Assembly (NCBI RefSeq): GCF_003865135.1
Contig: NZ_BHZC01000001.1
Location: 1,488,001-1,552,000 of the forward strand
Direction: 5' to 3'
Length of the DNA: 64,000 nucleotides
DNA from: Streptomyces chrestomyceticus JCM 4735
GTDB lineage: Bacteria; Actinomycetota; Actinomycetes; Streptomycetales; Streptomycetaceae
Position 1 is the stretch's first letter, and each line of letters opens with the position of its first letter. Below the pieces are notes generated by a model. The model had not been told where the DNA came from. It saw only the letters and a list, made by a program, of their open reading frames with translations, and ran no database searches. The translations under genes were made by a program, and so were the position numbers. Positions 42,363-51,273 of this stretch are shown here, one piece after another.

Positions 42363-42824
42363 TCACACCTTGGGGATGTCGAAGTACCGGTGCATGTTCG
42401 CGGCCAGCCCCAGGTCTCCGGAGACCTTGATCTTGCGGGTGAGGACCATCGTCACCGGATTGCCGTTCCCCGACACCAGCCGCAGGAACTCCGCGTCGCC
42501 CATGGTCATGGTCAGCCGCGGCGCGTCCGTACCGGCGCCCCGGCGCACCGTGCACTCCCCGTCCGCGAGCACGGTCTCCCAGACGGCCTCCCGCTCACCG
42601 GTGATCCGCCAGCGGATCACCGCCCGCACCCCGGCCGCGGCGTCGGGACGGAACTGCCGCCCCATCCGGCCGAAGACCTCGCCGAGCACCCGGTCCCGCA
42701 GCTCGCCCCGCGCCAGCGCGGTGATCTCCTTGGTGGACAGCCCCTTCACGAGCCGCGCGAACTCCTCCGGCGTGACGCTCGCGAAGTCGAGCTCGGCCAG
42801 CAGCGACCTGACGTCTTGGGCCAC
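42363..42824 (-). CDS. SCP2 sterol-binding-domain protein
   Basis: A 153-residue protein starting at GTG 42824 behind GAGGAG. After a helical N-terminus (VAQDVRSLLAELDFASVTPE) the SCP2-like fold is seen as AVIRWRITGEREAVWETVLA, TDAPRLTMTMGDAEFLRLV and the hydrophobic end strand NPVTMVLTRKIKVSGDLGLA. SCP2 domains bind lipids or fatty acyl chains. In Streptomyces such stand-alone proteins have no known role, and there is no sign that this one belongs to the steroid block 39 kb away. It is divergent from a small secreted protein. Confidence 0.85.
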   Translation of the reverse strand: MAQDVRSLLAELDFASVTPEEFARLVKGLSTKEITALARGELRDRVLGEVFGRMGRQFRPDAAAGVRAVIRWRITGEREAVWETVLADGECTVRRGAGTDAPRLTMTMGDAEFLRLVSGNGNPVTMVLTRKIKVSGDLGLAANMHRYFDIPKV

Positions 42825-43145
42825 GGCACTCTCCTCGTCGCATGGTGGTCTCCCCCTGCATGGTGCCCCCGCCGCACCACGCGTCACCCGCCGGGTCCCG
42901 TACCCGGCGCGTCCCGGCTCTCCCACCGGCCACATCCGGCCGCCGGAGCCACGGTTCGCGCCGTTCCCCGCGGCACCCGGCCGTCGGAGGGTTGGCGACC
43001 CGCCCGCCGGATACCCGTGTACCGCGCGGAGGCGGCCGTTCCGACGTACCCGCCTCTCCTCCCGCGCAGCGCACCCGGCAGCGGCCGCCGCCGCCCGCAC
43101 GGCGCACCGGCGGGAGGGGAGACACCCCTGAGGAGGAGCGTCACC
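42825..43145. other. 321-nt divergent intergenic region
   Basis: This stretch separates the divergent SCP2 and secreted-protein genes. It holds the ribosome-binding sites of both (CGAGGAGAG for the left gene, GAGGAGGAGCG for the right) and a small inverted repeat TGGTGC/GCACCA (42861-42866 and 42874-42879). I see no convincing promoter hexamers or coding region. Confidence 0.5.
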
Positions 43146-43649
43146 ATGCCCGGAAACCGGACCGTCCGCCGCGCCGCCCTGGCCGCCGCCCTGTCGGCCC
43201 TCGCCGTCACCGCGCCCGCCGGATCGAGCGCCACCGCCGCGCCCGCCCCCGCGCCGGCCGGCGACCGGTCCGAGATACCCGCCCGCAGCGGCCGCACCGA
43301 CTCGGCCGTCGACCGGGTCGCCCACTTCTACGGCAGCTACCTGGACGCCGTGACCGACGACGGGCGCGGCGCGCTGGCCCAGGCGCTGCGCGGCCACTAC
43401 CTCACCCCCGAGCTGCGGGCCCGGCTGGCGAACTGGGAGCAGCGCGAGCACGCGGACGGCGTACTGCGCGGCCAGGACACCCCGACGGCCTGGCGCGTCA
43501 CCTACAACGACAGCGCCATGGGCCGTGCCTGGACCCGGGTCCGCCTCACCTGGGGCGGCCCGGAGCAGCCGCGCTATACGCATCTGCTGGTCACCTCCGA
43601 CCTGAACACCCTGCGCATCACCGACATCGAGCCGGACACGGGGCAGTAG
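43146..43649 (+). CDS. Secreted protein of unknown function
   Basis: A 167-residue protein starting at ATG 43146 with GAGGAGGAG nine bases upstream. The N-terminus (RTVRRAALAAALSALAVTAP) is a signal peptide with probable cleavage after SATAA. The mature part is about 130 residues: a helical segment AVDRVAHFYGSYLDAVTDDG and RGHYLTPELRARLANWEQRE, then beta-rich RVTYNDSAMGRAWTRVRLTW and YTHLLVTSDLNTLRITDIEP. The alpha-then-beta layout recalls NTF2/DUF3828-like secreted proteins. I do not recognise a specific family. Single gene, convergent with the SH3 gene across a strong terminator. Confidence 0.78.
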   Translation: MPGNRTVRRAALAAALSALAVTAPAGSSATAAPAPAPAGDRSEIPARSGRTDSAVDRVAHFYGSYLDAVTDDGRGALAQALRGHYLTPELRARLANWEQREHADGVLRGQDTPTAWRVTYNDSAMGRAWTRVRLTWGGPEQPRYTHLLVTSDLNTLRITDIEPDTGQ

Positions 43650-43721
43650 CCGCCCGGCGCGCGGCCGGCGGGTGCCCGTACACACACAGCCCCCGTCCAC
43701 ACAGCCCCGTACACACACAGC

Positions 43722-43764
43722 CGCCGTGCCGGGCCGCGCGTTGCAGCGCGGACCCGGCACGGCG
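43722..43764. terminator. Strong hairpin between convergent genes
   Basis: CGCCGTGCCGGG (43722-43733) pairs with CCCGGCACGGCG (43753-43764). An inner helix CGCGC/GCGCG extends it to about 18 pairs with one bulge and a GTTGCA loop. Just upstream, the ACACACAGCC motif is repeated (43683-43720). Confidence 0.75.
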
Positions 43765-43794
43765 TCCCCCGAGAGCCGGTCCTCAGTGGTGCGG

Positions 43795-44136
43795 TCAGCA
43801 GTTCAGGTAGGCCACGTGGATCCAGACGCCGGTGCGGCCGCCCCACAGGTCGCCCATCACCCAGTTGCCCTGCTGACCCCGCAGGTTCAGCTTCTGCCCG
43901 GCGTTGACCTTCCCCAGGACCGGGAAGGTCTCGCCGGGCCCGCCGCGGAAGTTGACCCCGTTGTCGTTGACGGTGCACACCGCGGCGGCGGTCTGCCGCG
44001 CGGCGTGCGACGCGGTGGCGGTGTCCGGTGTGCGGGCGGTGGCGTGGGCGGCGCCGGTGGTGGCGACGAGCGCGCCGGTGGCGGCGGTCGCGACGGCGAG
44101 CTTGGTGATCGTCCTGGTGACTGCGGTGCTGCGCAT
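43795..44136 (-). CDS. Secreted bacterial SH3-domain protein
   Basis: A 113-residue protein starting at ATG 44136. The signal peptide (VTRTITKLAVATAATGALVA) is cut near AHA. The mature part is one SH3b domain: VCTVNDNGVNFRGGPGETFP, VLGKVNAGQKLNLRGQQGNW and GRTGVWIHVAYLNC, with a disulphide probably joining the first and last cysteines. Such SH3_3 domains bind peptidoglycan cross-bridges or proteins and usually target cell-wall enzymes. Here it stands alone. It lies downstream of the kinase gene on the same strand but with a 160-nt gap, so it is probably transcribed separately. Confidence 0.85.
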   Translation of the reverse strand: MRSTAVTRTITKLAVATAATGALVATTGAAHATARTPDTATASHAARQTAAAVCTVNDNGVNFRGGPGETFPVLGKVNAGQKLNLRGQQGNWVMGDLWGGRTGVWIHVAYLNC

Positions 44137-44296
44137 GGTGCTGTTCCTTCCCGTTTCTTGCTTCCCCGTGTGTGCGGTGGTCGCTGCCGTTGCCGTGCAG
44201 CTCCCTGCCTTACGTGCTCCACCCTGCGGCGGTACGGGCCGCCGCGGTACCTGACATCTGTCAGGGCCGCAGCAGAAGCCGCAGGTCAGGACGGTG

Positions 44297-45817
44297 TCAG
44301 CGGGTGTAGCGGGCGAGGTGGCGGGCCACCTGGTCCACGTAGGCACGGGTACGGGCGGGCACGCCCCGGGTGTCGATGACGACCCGGCTGCTGGTGCGGT
44401 ACCCGGCGGCGATCAGCCCCGGCAGGTCGCGGCGCAGCCCGTTCGCCTTGAAGCGCTGGTCGAGCCAGCACAGGTAGGAGCCCATGGACGCGATGGCGTC
44501 GGGCGGCGACCAGTAGTCCTTGCGGCCGTCGTGGTCGCCGTCCACGGCCCAGGCGCGGAACACCGAGGGCGTCCACATCGCGATGCCGAACTCGTCCGTG
44601 CGGCGCGCCTTCGGATCGAAGCCGCTCTCCGCCTTGAGCATGGCGGCGATCAGGGCGGGCGTCACCTCCTCCTCCGTACAGCGCTGCGCGGCCGTCGTGA
44701 TGTACGGCCGCAGCACCCTCGGCACGTCGGAGTCCGCCGGCAGCATCCCGGCTACGGAGGCGGAGACCGACGGCGCGGCGGACGGCGGCGCCCCGGCGGC
44801 CTTTCCCGGCCCGTCGTCGGAGGTGAGCAGCACACCGGCGCCCGCTGCCGCGGCGAGCAGCGCGGCCCCGGCCGTCAGCAGCACCGGGCGGCGTGCGGCG
44901 CCACGGCGACCGGCGTGGGGCGCGTCGCTCAGTTGGCGTACCCGCCGGGACAGCTCGGCGGCGGTGTGCCGGGCCCGCGACGCGTGGTCGGGCAGCAGGC
45001 AGTCGGCGATCAGCTCCCGCCACTCCGGCGGCAGGCGGCCGTCCAGCCGCAAGGGCGCGCCGCCGTGCGCGTACGCCTGGGCGGCCAGCGCGCGGGCCCG
45101 TGCGGTACGGCCGGGGAAGGGGTGCCGGCCGCCCGTGAGCACCTGGTGGGCGAGCACGCCGTACGCCCAGACGTCGGCCGTGGGCCGGACCGTCGCGCCG
45201 CGCTGTCCGGTGCGCTGGGACCACCACTCGGGCGGTACGTGGTCGAGCGAGCCGAGCGGCGGTACGTAGGCGTGGGTGCCCTCCAGTTCGGCGGTGAGGC
45301 CGAAGTCGGCGAGCCAGACCGTGCCGTCCGGGGCGAGCAGGACGTTGGCCGGTTTCAGGTCCCCGTGCACCCAGCCGCGCCCGTGGAGGTGGGCCAGTCC
45401 GTCGGCGGTCTCCCGCAGCAGCCGGGGCGCGTCCGGCAGCGGGCCGGCGGCGTCGGCGAGCAGGTCACGCAGGCTGCGCTCGGCCCGGTCCATGACCAGG
45501 GTGGTGAGCCCGTCCAGCTCCGGGTGGTCCGGGACGGCGACGGTGAGCGCGGCATGCGTCCGTACGACGTGCGGGTGGTCGGCCTCCAGGCTGAACCGCA
45601 CCTCGCGGCGTACCAGTTCGTCCATCCAGGCCCGCTGGCCCGGTGCCAGCAGGTCGGTGCGCAGGATCTTGACGGCGGCCGGGCGGCCGTCGCCGACGTG
45701 CTCGGCCGCGTACACGCTGCCCCAACTGCCCGCCCCGATCGGCCCGGCCAGCCGCCAGTCACCGATCCGAAGGCCGGGCCGGACGCCGGGCGGCGGGGTG
45801 GTGTGCGATCCGTCCAT
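44297..45817 (-). CDS. Transmembrane Ser/Thr kinase with extracytoplasmic lytic-transglycosylase-like domain
   Basis: A 506-residue protein starting at ATG 45817. Kinase domain (about 20-295): glycine loop GAGSWGSVY (28-36), lysine K50 in AAVKIL, catalytic loop HGDLKPANVLL (151-161; HGD instead of HRD), DFG at 171-173, and WAYGVLAHQVLTGGRHPF. A membrane helix spans 311-332 and a Pro/Ala/Ser linker follows. The C-terminal 140 residues look like a soluble lytic transglycosylase (SLT): ALIAAMLKAESGFDPKA with the glutamate at 397, then DEFGIAMWTPSVFRAWAVDG, DAIASMGSYLCWLDQRF and LIAAGYRTSS. Usual sensor parts of such kinases are PASTA domains, so an SLT-like sensor or enzyme is unusual. It follows the FHA gene by 16 nt and is probably co-transcribed with it. 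Confidence 0.88.
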   Translation of the reverse strand: MDGSHTTPPPGVRPGLRIGDWRLAGPIGAGSWGSVYAAEHVGDGRPAAVKILRTDLLAPGQRAWMDELVRREVRFSLEADHPHVVRTHAALTVAVPDHPELDGLTTLVMDRAERSLRDLLADAAGPLPDAPRLLRETADGLAHLHGRGWVHGDLKPANVLLAPDGTVWLADFGLTAELEGTHAYVPPLGSLDHVPPEWWSQRTGQRGATVRPTADVWAYGVLAHQVLTGGRHPFPGRTARARALAAQAYAHGGAPLRLDGRLPPEWRELIADCLLPDHASRARHTAAELSRRVRQLSDAPHAGRRGAARRPVLLTAGAALLAAAAGAGVLLTSDDGPGKAAGAPPSAAPSVSASVAGMLPADSDVPRVLRPYITTAAQRCTEEEVTPALIAAMLKAESGFDPKARRTDEFGIAMWTPSVFRAWAVDGDHDGRKDYWSPPDAIASMGSYLCWLDQRFKANGLRRDLPGLIAAGYRTSSRVVIDTRGVPARTRAYVDQVARHLARYTR

Positions 45818-45833
45818 CGTGGTCCGCCCCGGC

Positions 45834-46601
45834 TCACCGTCCGCCCGGTGGGGTCAGCAGGGCGAGGTGCTCCTCGCGGATCAGGTCGAAGCGCAGCGCG
45901 AAGGCGACGAGTTCGTCGCGCTTGCCGCCGCCCAGGCCCTCCGGGTCCGCCGGGCCGTCGGTCCGCAGGCGCAGCTTCACCGAGGCCAGGTAGTCGATGT
46001 GGTAGTTGACGGCGGAGCGGGTCAGCCGCCGGCAGGTCTCCAGCGGCCGCAGTCTCTCCAGCACGTCCCCGACGCCCGGTACGGCGCCGCTGGAGGCGTG
46101 GCGCAGGCGCGGCTCGCACAGGGCCAGCAGCACCAGGAAGTACTTCGAGGTCGGGTCGAGCGCGAAGGGGAGCGTCGTGGGCTCGCCCACCCCGTCGTAC
46201 GGTTCGCCGTCCAGGTAGGCGTGTTCGGGCGCGAACACCTTGAAGGACGCCTCGCCCTCGGCGGCCGGCAGCAGCACCCGGGAGAACTCGAACGGCACCG
46301 GCGCGCCGAGCCGTCCCGGCGCGACCTTGACGTGCTCCCCCGCGCCTTCCAGGTTCTCGACGACGTAGGTGACCACCCGGCTGAAATTGGACAGCCGCCA
46401 GTAGTCCTCGGCGGCGGTGAGCTGCCCGGCCAGCCGCGAGACACCGGGGTCGGACAGCGGCACGGCCACCGGGGCGCCCGGTGCGCCGCGCCCGAAGTCC
46501 GCGGTGTCCCCGGGCCCGAGCCGCAGCAGCCGCGGCCTGCCGGGGTGCCCGTGCGGCCCGTCCCCCACCTGTTCGGGCAACTGTACGATCACGGTGTCCA
46601 T
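45834..46601 (-). CDS. FHA-domain-like protein, partner of the kinase
   Basis: A 255-residue protein starting at ATG 46601 behind GGGGGAA. Residues about 22-110 resemble a diverged FHA fold: RLLRLGPGDTADFGRG, PLSDPGVSRLAGQLTAAEDY, WRLSNFSRVVTYVVENLEGA and SFKVFAPEHAYLDGE. The C-terminal part (about 150-240) is helical, with SKYFLVLLALCEPRLRHASS, CRRLTRSAVNYHIDYLASV and KRDELVAFALRFDLIRE, resembling a winged-helix or transcription-activator-like domain often fused to FHA in Streptomyces. FHA domains bind phosphothreonine, so it is a natural substrate or reader for the kinase encoded 16 nt downstream. The family assignment is moderate. Confidence 0.68.
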   Translation of the reverse strand: MDTVIVQLPEQVGDGPHGHPGRPRLLRLGPGDTADFGRGAPGAPVAVPLSDPGVSRLAGQLTAAEDYWRLSNFSRVVTYVVENLEGAGEHVKVAPGRLGAPVPFEFSRVLLPAAEGEASFKVFAPEHAYLDGEPYDGVGEPTTLPFALDPTSKYFLVLLALCEPRLRHASSGAVPGVGDVLERLRPLETCRRLTRSAVNYHIDYLASVKLRLRTDGPADPEGLGGGKRDELVAFALRFDLIREEHLALLTPPGGR

Positions 46602-46745
46602 GACGTTCCCCCGTTCGCGCATCGGCACGTCCAGCGGTATCACGCGCCGCCGCGGCACTCCGTCATGAGAGGGCGGTGGTTTTGGCCGAATTCCGTCTCG
46701 GGGCGGCCCCCCCGGAACCCGCGAGCCCTCCCCCTCCCACCGCCC

Positions 46746-47834
46746 TCAGTCCATCGTCAGGACCGGCTTGACGACCCGCCCCGTCAGCGCGGCCTCGGCG
46801 GCGGCCTCGATGTCGGCGAAGCGGAACTCGGTGACGAGTTTCTCCAGCGGCAGCCTGCCCTGCCGGTAGAGGCCGATCAGTTCCGGTACGGCCACCGCCG
46901 GTACCGCGTCGCCTTCGGTCACCCCCCGGATCGTGAGGCCCTTGGTCAGTACCGGCAGAGTGTCGAACTCCGCCGTGCCGATACCGACCAGGGCGAGCGT
47001 GCCGCGCCGGCGCAGGGCCTGGACCGCTTGGGACACCACGGCCGGCCGCCCGGTCGTGTCGATGGCGCAGTGCGGTCCGCCGCCGGTCAGGTCACGGAGC
47101 GCCGGCACCACCTCGTCCCCGGCGGGGTCGATGACCGCCGTGGCACCCAGTTCCTTGGCCAGCGCGCGGCGCGCGGCGAGGGGTTCGACGGCAACGACAG
47201 GGCAGTCCGCGGCGACGGCCGCCATGACCGCGCTCAGGCCGACGCTGCCGGCGCCGAAGACGGCCAGGGTGGTGCCCGCCGCCGGACGCAGCACGGTGCG
47301 GACCGTACCGACGCCGGTCTGGACGCTGCATCCCAGCGGAGCGACGAGGGCCGCGGGAAGGTCCTCGGGCACCTTGACGGTGTTGCTCTCCGTGGTGAGG
47401 CAGTGGGAGGCGAAGGCGGACTGGCCGAAGAAGCTGCCGTGCACCGGGGTGCCGTCCGTACGGGAGAGCGGGGTGCTGCCGTCCGGGCGGGTGCCGGCGG
47501 CGTTGAGGAGCGCGGAGTGCTCGCAGTAGGCGGGCTCTCCGGCCGAGCACTGTTCGCAGGCGCGGCAACTCCGGTACGTCAGGCACACGGTGTCTCCGGG
47601 GACGAGGGCGGTCACCGCGTCACCCACCGCCTCGACGATCCCGGTGCCCTCGTGCCCGAAGACCATGGGCAGCCGCCCGGGAGGCCAGACCTGCCGCATG
47701 GCGAGGTCGGTGTGGCAGATGCCGGCGGCGGTCGTCCGTACCAGGATCTCGTCGGCCCTCGGCTCTTCCAGCTCGGCCTCGTGCAGGGTGAAGGGACCGC
47801 CGGGCGTTTCGACCAGTGCTGCTCGTATGCGCAT
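46746..47834 (-). CDS. Zinc-dependent NAD-linked alcohol dehydrogenase
   Basis: A 362-residue medium-chain dehydrogenase starting at ATG 47834. Catalytic zinc ligands are C40 (AAGICHTDLAM) and H61-E62 (VFGHEGTGIVEAVGD), with a later cysteine in LGCSVQTGVG. The structural zinc site is C90, C93, C96, C104 (CRACEQCSAGEPAYC). The Rossmann motif is VFGAGSVGLSAVMAA. The sequence belongs to the aryl/benzyl-alcohol dehydrogenase branch (AreB/XylB-like), which also includes class III-type enzymes. It is divergent from the 3-hydroxyanthranilate dioxygenase-like gene, 154 nt between the starts, so an aromatic-compound role is plausible. Confidence 0.92.
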   Translation of the reverse strand: MRIRAALVETPGGPFTLHEAELEEPRADEILVRTTAAGICHTDLAMRQVWPPGRLPMVFGHEGTGIVEAVGDAVTALVPGDTVCLTYRSCRACEQCSAGEPAYCEHSALLNAAGTRPDGSTPLSRTDGTPVHGSFFGQSAFASHCLTTESNTVKVPEDLPAALVAPLGCSVQTGVGTVRTVLRPAAGTTLAVFGAGSVGLSAVMAAVAADCPVVAVEPLAARRALAKELGATAVIDPAGDEVVPALRDLTGGGPHCAIDTTGRPAVVSQAVQALRRRGTLALVGIGTAEFDTLPVLTKGLTIRGVTEGDAVPAVAVPELIGLYRQGRLPLEKLVTEFRFADIEAAAEAALTGRVVKPVLTMD

Positions 47835-47847
47835 GGGGTCTTCCTAG

Positions 47848-48564
<717 letters not shown>

Positions 48565-48718
48565 CCGCCTGCGGCCCGGCGGACCTGGCCGACCGGGCGG
48601 ACGAGCCCGCCGGACCGGGCGGGCACGACACGTTCCACTTCCTGACCAGGCGTTACGGCCCCGGCCCCGCGGTGGGATAGGTTCGTTCGACATTCCGTTC
48701 GCCCTGGAGGTCGCAGGT

Positions 48719-49024
48719 ATGCCCGTCGTTGTCGCCACGGTCAGGACGAAGCCCGGGGAGCTGGAGACGGCGCTCGACGTCTTCCGCTCGCACGCGCCCG
48801 CCGTCCACGAGGAGGACGGCTGTCTGCTGTACGCGGTCCACGCGGGCGAGGACCGGGTGGTGGTCGTGGAGAACTGGGCGGACGGCGCCGCGCTGGACGC
48901 CCACTCCCGGGGTGCCGCGCTCGCCGGGATCGCCGCCGGGGTGAGCGGCCTGCTCGCCGCGCCGATGGACGTCGCCGTCCTGGACGCCGTCCCGATGGGC
49001 GACCCGGGCAAATCCACGCTTTAG
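48719..49024 (+). CDS. ABM-domain monooxygenase-like protein
   Basis: A 101-residue protein starting at ATG 48719 with GGAGG about nine bases upstream. It is one antibiotic-biosynthesis-monooxygenase (dimeric alpha/beta barrel) domain: VVVATVRTKPGELETALDVF, HAPAVHEEDGCLLYAVHAGE, DRVVVVENWADGAALDAHSR and a short C-terminal strand. These small proteins are quinone- or anthrone-type monooxygenases or haem-degrading-like folds; YgiN is a relative. It is 154 nt after the dioxygenase on the same strand and may share an aromatic-oxidation role. Confidence 0.88.
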   Translation: MPVVVATVRTKPGELETALDVFRSHAPAVHEEDGCLLYAVHAGEDRVVVVENWADGAALDAHSRGAALAGIAAGVSGLLAAPMDVAVLDAVPMGDPGKSTL

Positions 49025-49465
49025 GCCCATCGCACGGAGTGCCGCCCGTAAAAGAAAGGCAAACACTCCGTCAATTCGCCGCCAGCACAGAGTCCGTCAT
49101 TTCGGACGTTATGTTTTTCGCCGAGCGGCCGTCGCCTCCGCACGCACGGCCGCTCGCGCCCGTATACCGCCCGAGCGGCCGCACCCCCCGTTAACCGGCC
49201 ATTCTCATGACACCCTCCGACTCCCCGCGGCACCGCCCTGACCTGCCGCTTCATACTCCCGCAAAGAAACCGGGAACGAGGCGCCACCCCCACGGCCACC
49301 CCCGCGCGAAGCGGCCGGTTGGCCAAATGTCCGCGCCTCGGTAAAAGGCCCGCCAACGCGCGTTCGTGCCAACTTGGAACCCTTGATCGGCGACCGTTAG
49401 CATGGAAATGGTTGTCCGGGGCAACTAACTATCCGTCGTGCCCCGGAATCAAGGAGGAATCACCT
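49025..49465. other. 441-nt non-coding region with a hairpin before the CoA-ligase gene
   Basis: The left two thirds is comparatively AT-rich and contains GTCCG/CGGAC arms (49092-49096 and 49103-49107) but no recognisable gene. Close to the ligase start, TCCGGGGCA (49415-49423) and TGCCCCGGA (49439-49447) form perfect nine-base arms with a 15-nt loop. The right arm ends just before the strong ribosome-binding site AAGGAGGAA (49451-49459). This could be an operator or an RNA hairpin in the leader. Confidence 0.5.
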
Positions 49466-51037
49466 ATGCCCGACACCGCGCACGACTTCCGCACCTACGT
49501 GGAGGAGAACCTCGACGCCCTGGGGACCGACCCCGGGCGCGTGGCGCTGGTGCACCAAGGGCGACGCGTCACCGCGGGTGAGTTCCGCGCCCTCGTCCAC
49601 CGCACGGCCCGCGCGATGCGGGGTCAGGGCATCGACCGCGGTCAGACCGTCACGCTGCTCAGCGGCAACCTGCCCGAGACCATCGCCGCCCGCTACGCCG
49701 CCAACCTCATCGGCTGCCGGGTCAACCACCTCTACAACAAGCTCTCCGCCGACGTGCAGGCCACCATCGTCAAGGACGTGGAGACCGCCGCCCTGATCGT
49801 CGACCCGCGCTTCGACGACCGCGCCGCCGAGCTGACCGCGCTGGCGCCGGTGGCGACCGTACTGACCCTGGGCCCCGCGAAGTTGGGCACCGACCTGCTG
49901 GAACTGGCCGCCGCCGAGAGCGACGAACCCTTCCCGAGCCTCGCCCAGCCCGACGACATCTGCACCATCCGCCACACCGGCGGCACCACCGGCCACCCCA
50001 AGGGCATCTGCACCACCTACGGGCAGGTCCGTTCCTTCGTCGCCGACAACGACGAGGACGCCGGCGACGCCAAGGTGATCTGGGAGCGCCCCTCCGACGA
50101 GGAGGCGGCCCGCCTCCTGGTGTGCACCACCCTGGCGCACGCGGGCGGCATGATGGCCGACGTCACCCTGCGCGAGGGCGGCCTGGTCGTGCTCCACGAG
50201 GACTTCGAGCCCGGCGAGGTGCTCGCCACCGTCGAGCGGGAGCGCATCACCCACCTGTTCCTGCTGCCGCCGCTGCTCTACCAGCTCACCGACCACCCGG
50301 CCGCGGCCACCACCGACACCTCCAGCCTGCGCTGCCTGACCTACGGCGGCTGCCAGTCCTCGCCCGCCCGCATCGCCGACGCGATCCGGCGCTTCGGCCC
50401 GGTGCTGGTGCAGTTCTACGGCCAGAACGAGGCCGGCGGGATCAGCGTGCTGCCCGCCGAGGAGCACGACCCGGACAACCTGGAGCGGCTGCGGTCGGCC
50501 GGCCGCATCCTGCCCAACGTCGAGGTGGCGGTCCGCGACGAGAACGGCCGCGATCTGCCGCGCGGCGAGCACGGCGAGATATGCATCCGCTCGGCCAGCA
50601 TCATGCAGGGCTACTGGAAGCAGCCGGAGCTGACCGCCGAGGTGCTCCGGGACGGCTGGCTGCACACCGGTGACATCGGTTTCCTGGACGACGAGGACTA
50701 CCTGACCATCGTCGACCGGATCAAGGACATGATCGTCGTGGTGGGCGGCCATGTGTACACCACCGAGCTGGAGGACCTGCTCAACACCCACCCGCAGGTC
50801 GCGCAGAGCGCCGTCTTCGGCGTGCGCGACGCGGACCGGATGGAACAGGTGTACGCGGCCGTGGTGCCCGCCGCCGGTGAGAGCGTCGACGAGGACGGCC
50901 TGCGCACGATGGTGCGCGAGGCGCGCGGCGCGATGTACGAGCCGGCCCGGATCGAGTTCGTCGACGCCCTGCCGCTGACCGACGCCGGGAAGCCCGACAA
51001 GAAGAAGCTGCGCGAGCTGGCCACGACGGCCGCCTGA
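49466..51037 (+). CDS. AMP-forming acyl/aryl-CoA ligase
   Basis: A 523-residue adenylating enzyme starting at ATG 49466 after AAGGAGGAA. The phosphate loop is IRHTGGTTGHPKG, followed by the A5-type YGQNEAGG, the A7-A8 region GWLHTGDIGFLDDEDYLTIV and DRIKDMIVVVGGHVYTTE, and the A10 lysine in LTDAGKPDKKKLRE. All catalytic elements are present. The sequence fits the FadD/o-succinylbenzoate-CoA ligase-like group; the acid substrate (fatty, aromatic or terpenoid) is undetermined. A leader hairpin precedes it and a good terminator follows, so it is probably monocistronic. Confidence 0.92.
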   Translation: MPDTAHDFRTYVEENLDALGTDPGRVALVHQGRRVTAGEFRALVHRTARAMRGQGIDRGQTVTLLSGNLPETIAARYAANLIGCRVNHLYNKLSADVQATIVKDVETAALIVDPRFDDRAAELTALAPVATVLTLGPAKLGTDLLELAAAESDEPFPSLAQPDDICTIRHTGGTTGHPKGICTTYGQVRSFVADNDEDAGDAKVIWERPSDEEAARLLVCTTLAHAGGMMADVTLREGGLVVLHEDFEPGEVLATVERERITHLFLLPPLLYQLTDHPAAATTDTSSLRCLTYGGCQSSPARIADAIRRFGPVLVQFYGQNEAGGISVLPAEEHDPDNLERLRSAGRILPNVEVAVRDENGRDLPRGEHGEICIRSASIMQGYWKQPELTAEVLRDGWLHTGDIGFLDDEDYLTIVDRIKDMIVVVGGHVYTTELEDLLNTHPQVAQSAVFGVRDADRMEQVYAAVVPAAGESVDEDGLRTMVREARGAMYEPARIEFVDALPLTDAGKPDKKKLRELATTAA

Positions 51038-51052
51038 CCCTCGCACGGCGCG

Positions 51053-51088
51053 ACCGGCCCCTGTCTCTCCGGAGGCGGGGGCCGGTTT
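51053..51088 (+). terminator. Rho-independent-type terminator after the CoA ligase
   Basis: ACCGGCCCC (51053-51061) pairs with GGGGCCGGT (51078-51086), with an inner CTCC/GGAG helix and a short T-run (51086-51088). Confidence 0.75.
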
Positions 51089-51273
51089 CGCGTACGGACT
51101 CCGCCACCCGCCCGGGAGCCGTCCGCCGCGCCCCGCCGGGCAGCCACCCGGAGCAGCGCACCGTGCGGGCGCACCACCCCCCGCCTACGCTCGGTACACA
51201 GATCGCACAGATCGTCACCACGGGCTGTCCGGCCGGGCCGCCCGACCGCGAGCACAGGCACGGAGGCTCACCC

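Noticed and set aside
42363..42824. SCP2 sterol-binding protein as part of the steroid degradation block
   Set aside because: It lies 39 kb from the KstR2 genes, has no KstR2-like operator, and SCP2 domains are widespread lipid binders.
44297..45817. Kinase gene as a pseudokinase because HGD replaces HRD
   Set aside because: The catalytic aspartate, lysine K50, asparagine and DFG are all present; HGD variants can be active.
49207..49344. A 45-codon open frame in the 441-nt gap before the CoA ligase
   Set aside because: No Shine-Dalgarno sequence, Pro/Arg/His-rich random-looking product; kept as non-coding.
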